This document shows, piece after piece, positions 51,401-60,400 of a stretch of 64,000 nt of DNA. A model generated the notes under the pieces. The model saw nothing but the letters and a program-made list of their open reading frames with translations, made no database searches and was not told the origin of the DNA. Positions within the stretch are counted from its first letter, which is position 1, and the number at the start of each line of letters is the position of its first letter. Both the position numbers and the translations under genes were made by a program. The DNA is from Certhia americana. Its lineage: Eukaryota; Chordata; Aves; Passeriformes; Certhiidae. The stretch is taken from the NCBI GenBank assembly GCA_018697195.1, contig CM031878.1:9631351-9695350 (forward strand), given 5' to 3'.

Positions 51401-54400
51401 CCTATGGAAAGTTTCTGACTGACTTCTAGATTTTATTTTCTCTGAAATCCAAGATTTTCTCCTATTGTATAAATACCATCAGTGGATCTTTGAGTACAAA
51501 GGTGTTGATGATCTGGCTCCTGGGTTATAAAAGGTTGATCTATAGAATCAATCAAAATTATTTTCTTGATCCTTTGGGGGAATAAAATGACAGTAAAATT
51601 AGTAAGACAGTTCACACATGTAGAACAGAGTTCTACAAAACTGTAGATGATACCAGCTGAGCAGTTTGTAGTGATAGATATGTACAGATACTAATGAACT
51701 GAGTGTGTCTCATACAGAGAATCTGAGAGCTGGGACTGTTCTGCCTGCTGAAGGAAAAACTAAGCTGTATCCTACAATTGTTGATGGACACCTGGTCAGA
51801 GGATATAAAAAAAATGGAGCCAGGCTCTATCCAGTTACCCAGTGTGTCTTGGTTTGGAACCAACCCCCAACACAGTGACAGTGCAAGAGGCAACAGGCAC
51901 CTACTGAAACACACAGGTTCTATTTGAACTGCAGAAAACTTTTTTTACTGTGAGAGAAACCAAGCAAGGGAAAAGGTTACTTAGAGGTGGTGGAGTTTCC
52001 ATATATGGAGATCTTAAAAATCTGACTGGACACAGTTCTGGCCAACTTGCTGTAATGGAGGATCATGTTTGTTTAGAGGGATTCACCTCAAGATGATCTC
52101 AAGAGGCAAATTCCAATAACAGCTTTTCCAGTTACCTAGAAGTTGTCAAAATAAGTCAATTACATGGATCATTTTGTACGCAGAAAACCAAACCTTGGTG
52201 AAGGCTGGGAGAAGAGTATTTTCTAGTGCATGTGCAGTCCATTAATTAGTTGTTATGAATTAATTCTTGCATCAGCAAAACTTGAAGCTGTACAAGGCTT
52301 CTCATCGAATAGGTTTAATAATGCAGACCAATTTGTTACACCAGTGCTTTCGCCTTCCATGTTCACAGGCCAGGTCTGTGAAGAAGACAAAAAAGGAAAA
52401 TCAGCTATTATCATTTAAAAAAGAGAAAAGATAAGTGAGAAGAAGCACACTCATTCAGGAAATGCAGGGTACTGCATTCACGCAGAAGAAGGAATGTGGT
52501 GAATTTTCCATCTTCAAAGAAATGCATGAGCATTTTTCACCTTGGAGAAATCCATTTGTACAGTCTTCTGTAAGGGGAGTATACCTGTCTAAAATTACCC
52601 TCAGGAGTGACAGGGTTCCCCATCTCAGGTCAACTGCCCTGGTTAATGCAGCTACAGTGTGTCTGCCAACCTGAAAAAGAAATCAATGCACATGGTTCTT
52701 CTAATGATCAGTCAAGAACTTTATGTCATGGACTGCCCTAAAATATGCCACAAGACTGCAGTGGTATTAAGAATGTGATGTGGGAGTATAGATAGGTCCT
52801 TGCCTTTTTCCCAGGCCTCTGGCAGCAGGCTTGCTTTATTGAGGCAGCCAGCTCCACAAAACCCACTCTCACTTGCAAGCTCTTTAATAATGGCTGATTT
52901 AGTCTATTATAGAATTAATTATTTATTCAATAGACATAAAACTAACAGACATAAGACTTAAAACAAACTAATACTACACAGGATTAAGGACAAAAGAGAA
53001 AACTACTAGTAGGTAAATACAGTGTGAGGTTAAAGGTACCTATTCATATTACAGATAGCAAAGAAATAATATAACTTAGGATTCAATGTATCTTACCATC
53101 CAAGTGTTGGTGGATCACACATCGAGATCCTTTCCCTCAATCCTCAGAAAAGTCTAGAACCACAGAACCTGCCTCCAGAAGCCAGGGAGAAGTATTCCAC
53201 ACTTTCAGGGAGTGTGTTAGTAGGAGGCTTCTGCCTCTGTGATAACTCATGTCTCTTTTACAGTTTGTAAAAAAGGGTCTCTCATTCAAGAATATTTCTT
53301 TTATCTCTTCCAACATCAGCTCTTCAGACTAAGATGTTGATCCTTAGCTGAGGGCTGAGGCCTGAGCTCTTTTGGTGAGCCTTTCAGCCCAGGTTATCTC
53401 TTTATGCACCATCTATCTGTGGTAGAGTGGAGGGGGGGTAGACATCCCACCACAAGTGATCCCAAAGCCAGCTGAGACAAGGAGTCTGCCCTATGATTCC
53501 TACACAGAAATTTCTTCTGGTGTAGCTGAGAGGCAAAAGAAGATGAACCTAACATGAGGAAGGCTTAACAGGGGGATCTGAGAGAGATCTGTTATTTGTA
53601 TTTATGTCAATAGATGAGGTTGGAATGAGACATTTCTTTGAAAGTTTTCAAAAATCTTACAAAACAATTCAGTCACTGGTTCTGAACCTCTTGTTAGAAC
53701 AATCCCTTTATCATGACCCTAAAACTGCATGGTTTCATTTATTTAGATGGATACATTAAAACAACCATGGTGGAGATTGATTATGATTCTTTAAAAAGAA
53801 AGCAAAACCCATCTACCAGAGCTGCTGTGAAGCNNNNNNNNNNNNNNNNNNNNNNNNNNNNNNNNNNNNNNNNNNNNNNNNNNNNNNNNNNNNNNNNNNN
53901 NNNNNNNNNNNNNNNNNNNNNNNNNNNNNNNNNTGACCAAGAGACGTATGATGATGTTGGAGAGCAGGACACTACTAGTAGGTATGTATAAGGAATGCAT
54001 GACAAGAAACAAGTGATTCACCTGGGTCAGCCTAGACAGGGAAGTTTTACAACAATAAACCCAACTCTTGTCATAAAACAGCCATTTATATAAGAAATGT
54101 GTAACTATTATATGTAGCTATTCAGACTGATGTGGTCAGAGGAGTTTAAATTAATTCCAGCATCTATAAATCACTCACACTTAGGAGAAACCCATACTAT
54201 TGGAAGAGGACCTACTTCATTGAAATTCAAAGGAAAAAAAGTGCAAGCTATACAGAATGACAAATCCTCTGCAGGAAGTCCAATTCTCTTCCTTTTCTCT
54301 CTCTTTTCTTGCTCTGTCTTTTGGAGTCACATGCTCCCTTTTCTAAGATGCAAGAATAAAAGACTCTAAAACCACTGGAAACACTCACTGCACCAGGGAA

Positions 54401-57400
54401 CTCCTAATAACCATCATTGCTCTCATGAGCCTTAGCATGAGTTCTTAGGTCTTACTACCTCTTTAATTTTCATGAGAAGGGACTTCTGCAATCATGCCTA
54501 GGGTAACTCTTTAGAAAAGAATGGGGCTAATGAATTTAACCCTGAAAACAAGGCCTCTCAAATTCCATGAGATGGGTATGAGCTATACTTTTTTACTTCA
54601 TCAGAAGCTTCCCCTCTGTAGCACAGTCTCCATGCAGCTGCAGTGCAGTGGTACATTGCAGATTCTCTAGTTCAACATGTCATCTTTTTCATGTCATGTA
54701 AATCTGCAGCTAGAGCATTGACATACCCAGCAGCAGATCAGACTTGCTGGCTAGTGGTCTTGCCACAAGGGTCAAGGCTATCACATAACCTAGCATGACA
54801 GACGTACTTATGTTACCAGACCTCACAGAAAAGTTTGCTTCTTACATGTGATTCAACAAACAATTCTCCACTATATGTTCTGATGTGCAAGAACAGAGCC
54901 TGGGATTCAGATAAGAGATCTGCATATGGGTGTAAAGTATTTCAGTACGGAGGACAACCATCTTGAAGCACTCAGTCATTACACCTGTTTTCACTGCTTC
55001 CCATGAGGCTCCTTAGCTTAGCGGTCTGTCTGGAATAGAAGGATTTCAGCTGGCTGACTGCTAGAACATCCCCATGAGCTCCAGCAACACCAGGTGGAAA
55101 AATCTGCCTTCAGGCTGGCATTTTTCATGCAACCAATATAGCTTTGTGTCTGATATTTTTCCAGGTTGCTCAGTATCAGTTTTCCTCCCTGCTCATTGGT
55201 CTCATAGCATCATGACCTAGACATGACAGTCATGTTAGTTGTTCTGTGTTCCAGGTAATCTCAGCATTAGTTACTTCATTGCAAAGGTATCTTTGGCCAA
55301 TCCTTTTCAGTAGGGCAAGCATTAAAATTAGTCTCCTCAATGCAAAGAATTTAGAAAATGTATTGCACTCAAAAGCAAACAATTGCACTTACACTGTTGC
55401 ATACTAAAATAACAGTGTGTTCCAAGGAACTTCAAAGGATTAATTATTGGCTTAGATTCATTAAATTCTTTAAGCTATATTTTGACATTTTTTTCTTCTC
55501 TAGTGATTAATAGCATTCTGTTCAGTTCATGAGCATGAAGTGTTTCAAGGTCTGACATACATCAACATGTTTTGAAACCACTGGAAGAATGCCATTCCAA
55601 AAAAAAGCTCTTGACCAAATAGTATTATCTCATTATTAGTAGTATTGCTAATATTCCAAAATTAATAAATGACTAGAGGTGTTGTATTTCAGTATTTCTT
55701 GGCACAAGAGTTTAACAAATATCTTGTTTTGGTGTATAATTTTAGGTAAGGCTTTTCCCTGGAAATAATCTCAGCTACTATGAACCTCTCAGGCTTTTTT
55801 CAACTACTGTTAGAATGTTGGGCTAACATGGAATCATTCCATATTGTTCCATAGAAACATACACTTGTACCAAATGAAAGCTAGTTGAGTGATACATTAA
55901 CTTGTTTACCATTTCTTTTCAAGAAGATTACCCCATAAGGAATGAATCTAAAGGGTCTGGATCTAGATCTAGTGCGCAGTCAAATTATATTTTTTCATTC
56001 CCATCAGGTCTGACTACATAATCTGCTGAGATCCCCTCCAACACAAATTATCCTATAATCCAAAGGCATATATTTTGTACTTTAATTTAAAGATATCAAA
56101 CGAAATATAAAATACATTCTAAATATTTTTGTCAAGGCCAAAAGCTTTAGAATTAATAGTTGCAGAAGTGATGGGTGATCACAGTAGTTTGGGTTTTTTT
56201 GAAGGATGACTGCTTTTCTCTAAAATGTCTTTTGTTTGCTTTTCCAGTCAAAGTGGTGACCAAAGTGGAGGTGGAAGTAAGTTCTACTTATGTGTTCAGG
56301 GGATTGATTCTCTGTATTTCTTACCCTCACAATCTGGGTTCTGCAGCTTCCACCTAATGCAGTAATTACCCATAAGCAAGTTAAATGTTAAAGGCAGCAA
56401 AAAAGGAAGGATAGTCGCCAATTAAACTTCCCCACCACCAATGGGAACTGGGGTGAGACAGAATGTTTGTCTTTAGATACTGTGAACCACCAGCATGCCA
56501 GATGATCAAACTCTAACTTTTTACTTGTGTGTGAAGGCAAACCATCCCACAAAACAGTGCAGATATAACTGGAGATATATCAACATGAGCAAGAGGTTTT
56601 GTTCAGGAAAAATCCAGTTCTGAACTAGCAAGAGCTACCATAAATTAAAGCTTCATTTTGCTGACAGAGTTAAGGGGAACTTCAGTTGCAGCAGCAGCCA
56701 GGAGGCCCAACTGCAGCAGCTTCATGCTGTCAAGCTGACACATTCAAACCCATTTTCCCCTTTGCTAGTATATATATTTATGTAGCATTCTCTGTTAATT
56801 ACAACAGCACAGCTCATCTTCTCAGCTTCAATTTTAGATACTGGTCATGGCAGAAACATCTCCTGGCAGTACTGAATGAAGCTTCTGCCAGCTGAGTACA
56901 GATTTCAATGCCTACTCTGACCAGTGCCTGGAATTGAACATGCAAACCAATCTAACCCTGGGCTGAAGGAGGTGGGGCACAAAAGTAAGATCTGAGACCA
57001 AAATGGGGAGCTTATAATGCTCTTGTCTCTGACTTCTTTGGATGAAAACAAAATATCAGCTGCTGAGAGTTTTAGTCCAACATGTTCCATCATCACTTGA
57101 GTCACACATGAAAACTTGAAAGTGATCATAAGGTCTGGGCCAAAATCAGCCATTTAGAATTACATTGACTTCAGCATAGAAGCATTTGTTTTCAGTATCC
57201 ATTCTCTTGTGATTGGCAGTGCCACATCTAAATGCTGTGGATGGCATTCTAAACTGGAATAAATCTAAATTTCTGTTTTAATAAAGGGTCTGGGCTGGTT
57301 TACAGAAGGACTAAATTTGCAAGGATATTGCTTAAACTGCACACACATCTGATAGAGTAAATAAGCCTATAGTGCGTACCTTATTCAGCTGCATGAAATA

Positions 57401-60400
57401 TAATTGCATTAATTCACTATTTGATCTGTTAAAGACATGCTCCCAGCTCCTCCTTCTGATCAAGACATTTATGATGGAATTGATGATGAAGATGCTATAG
57501 CTAGGTATGCTTTTATATATTTTAAATAATCTGCTTCTTTGACAGAATGTTTTCAGGTTTTAGTGGTTTTGAATCAAGCATAACAATTAGCAGGTATTTG
57601 GATGGTCAGCAAGTGGATATACATCAAAATGTATATGTGAAGCTAGAGAAAAGAGTTATCCAGTCTTTTGAAGAAGTTTTGTTTTGTAGTTTTGATATGT
57701 CAGAAAAAGCAGTTTGCAATCATGAAAATCTCCCAGTTTCCAACTAGACAGAATAGGTCTGAAATGAAAATAACAAAATAACATGTTAAGTTGCTGAGTA
57801 ACAACATCAAAACAGTAAGCCACTAGATAATATCTGTACTACAAATACATCTCACTAGCCATAAGTGGCCTAACATACATATTTCTATGTTTAACATGTT
57901 GGCATTTGGGTAAGCGACCCCACGTTGGGAATTAAGGATAGTAATATGTATCAATGGAGAATTTAACTGGGCCTTTTAAGAAGAACATTACATTTTACAT
58001 TGTGATAATCACATGCATACTCCAAAGGTCTGTATCACAGGATGAAGATAAGAATGGTATCTGGCCCTGGGGAATCTTGAAGAGGCTAAAGGTCAAAGAT
58101 GGCAAAAAGAAAAGTGTACGAGAAAAAACAGCCAAAGTCAATGAGGCAGAAGAAAATGAAAATTTGTTGTAAGAGTCTGCCAGGAAATCAAATTGCACAT
58201 TAACTAATTCTAATAAAGCATTGATCACATGCTACTAACATGTCCTCATAGCAGCCTAATGAATCGTGCATCAAATTGAAGTTCAGGATGATACTTTTCT
58301 GCAAAAACACTGAGCTTTCTTTTCACCTGCATTATTATTCTCTTAACAAGCTGTATTTGTTGCAAAAGTCTGGTAATCAAAATATTCTGAATTCTTTTTT
58401 GGTGAAAAGCACCAGAATAATCAATCATCTCTCTGCCACTGGTCATGTAAATCTGCTGCATACTCAGTTAAAATTTACTTTCTCACCAGTAAAATGTAGC
58501 TGAGATAAACTGGTAAATCTAGACACATTAATCAAAATTTTAGGAATAATATGCCAAATAGAAAAATGTAAAGATTGTCTTCTATCCATCTTACCTAGAG
58601 AAAAAATCAGCAGGTTTTGTTACTGCCACATTCTTCAGTCATTTGTTTCTGAACCAGTTTACTTTAATTCAGTGATAAAAATATATTTAGTCCCTAAGTA
58701 TTGCTGGTGACAATGGCATTTCAAAATGTCTGGAGATTACTTGAAACCCTTGTGTAGCAAGTTTTTAAAATTATTTAGGATACAAAAAAGGCTATTAATG
58801 TGATATAAATACTTAATGAGCTTTTTTTCCTCCCCAGTATGTCTTCTTCAACAAAGCAGTCTGGAAAAGGTAATTAATAGCTTATTGTTCAGTCTCCATA
58901 TCGATTCCTGATTCTTTTTCTGTATACATTGCACTGTATTCTTTTTCTGTATACATTGCTAGTCACAAAAATACATCCAAGGAAGGAAACAGGACTTCCT
59001 ATTGCTTACCCAGTTCCAGTAAACAAATTTCAGATATTGTGACTGAGTGACTGATCCTGCTGCAGACAAGGAGATACATATACATTGCAAGCTCCCTGGT
59101 AACAATTTAATGTATTTAATGTGATTTTTCTACATGATATTTACATTAGTATGTCTTATTTGGCATTAAATATGAAAAGATACACCTGGAAAGAAGAACT
59201 CAGTGAAAAGCCTCAAAAGTAAAGAGAAACTATTTTTTCTTTTTTTTATCTCTTGCAGTGTCTCCGTAAAAGAACATAGTTCAGTTGTGGAATAAAGAGC
59301 AAGTTCTTATAATTTTTGAGTCTGCTTCCATAACTGAGTTCTAACCCTTCTATATTCTACTGATTTTTGTAGCCATTGGTTTGATGAGTTAAACAATTGC
59401 TTCCCCTCTACAAATATGCTGAACATGATTGTAAAAGTATTCTTGAACTCAGAATTTGCTTCACCACTTTGACATTGCAAGATGGCTTAAAAACTAACAT
59501 ACCCATAATTCATATCCACTTCTAAGTAATGTTGCTTTGATCAGGGTGCTACAGAAGTTATTGAATGTGCATGAAAGTCAAACTCAAAAAAATGTACTTT
59601 AGTGCAATACAGTGGAAATTTGATTAATTAAGATAAAAATTAAAGGTTATCTCAGGTGCTAAAACTTGCTTTGGCTTCAGAAGATAAGAATTTCAGTGAA
59701 TATCTGTTATTATTGAAGAAGAATCTTAATCTGAAAAGGCTGGATGATGTTGCACAGCTTGTGCAAAACAGAACCCAGAGTTACCATAGACAGTAAATGG
59801 CTACAGTACTTGCCATAATTTTCTTCTCAATTTAGCTATAATGCCATACATTGTAACAAAATGCATTTACCTCTCAATTTTCACATAATAATGATTCATT
59901 CTTTTGAATACTATCATTTCAGATTATGGAGACCCTGTTTATGATGACGTAGATTCTTCAGATTCCCCTCTTCCACCACCTGGTCTCAGGCAAGTGAAAA
60001 TATTTCTTACCTGATTAGAAACCTAATACACTGAGAGACAGTTTAAAAGTACACACTAGAGGCATATTGCTATTAATATCTGCTTTATTTGGTGTTGTCA
60101 GTCTTTTTAGTTCTCATAAACCTACTGCTGATAACGGCAGTTAAATGCTCTTTTCTCAGTTACAGATTGAAACAATAATTAGACTATAAAATAAGTCAGC
60201 ATGTTTTGCATGCCAACATATTCAGTCCCTGATGGAAAAGAGGTAGAAAATGATGCATGGTATAAAGGAATTTAATTATAGATTGTAGTTCTTTTTCTAT
60301 TGGGGGACTGCTAGGACAGATACTTTATCTCAGCTGCTGCAGTATTTTAAGAGAAAAGTAGGCAGTGCCCGTGTTTAAAGTATAATACATATTCGGAGCT

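Larger units (their letters stand above)
50977..53746 (+). other. FYB1: FYB1 intron with repeats
   Basis: 2.8 kb. It contains a CR1 fragment (51912-52120) and an LTR-like stretch (about 52790-53580). Confidence 0.85.
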
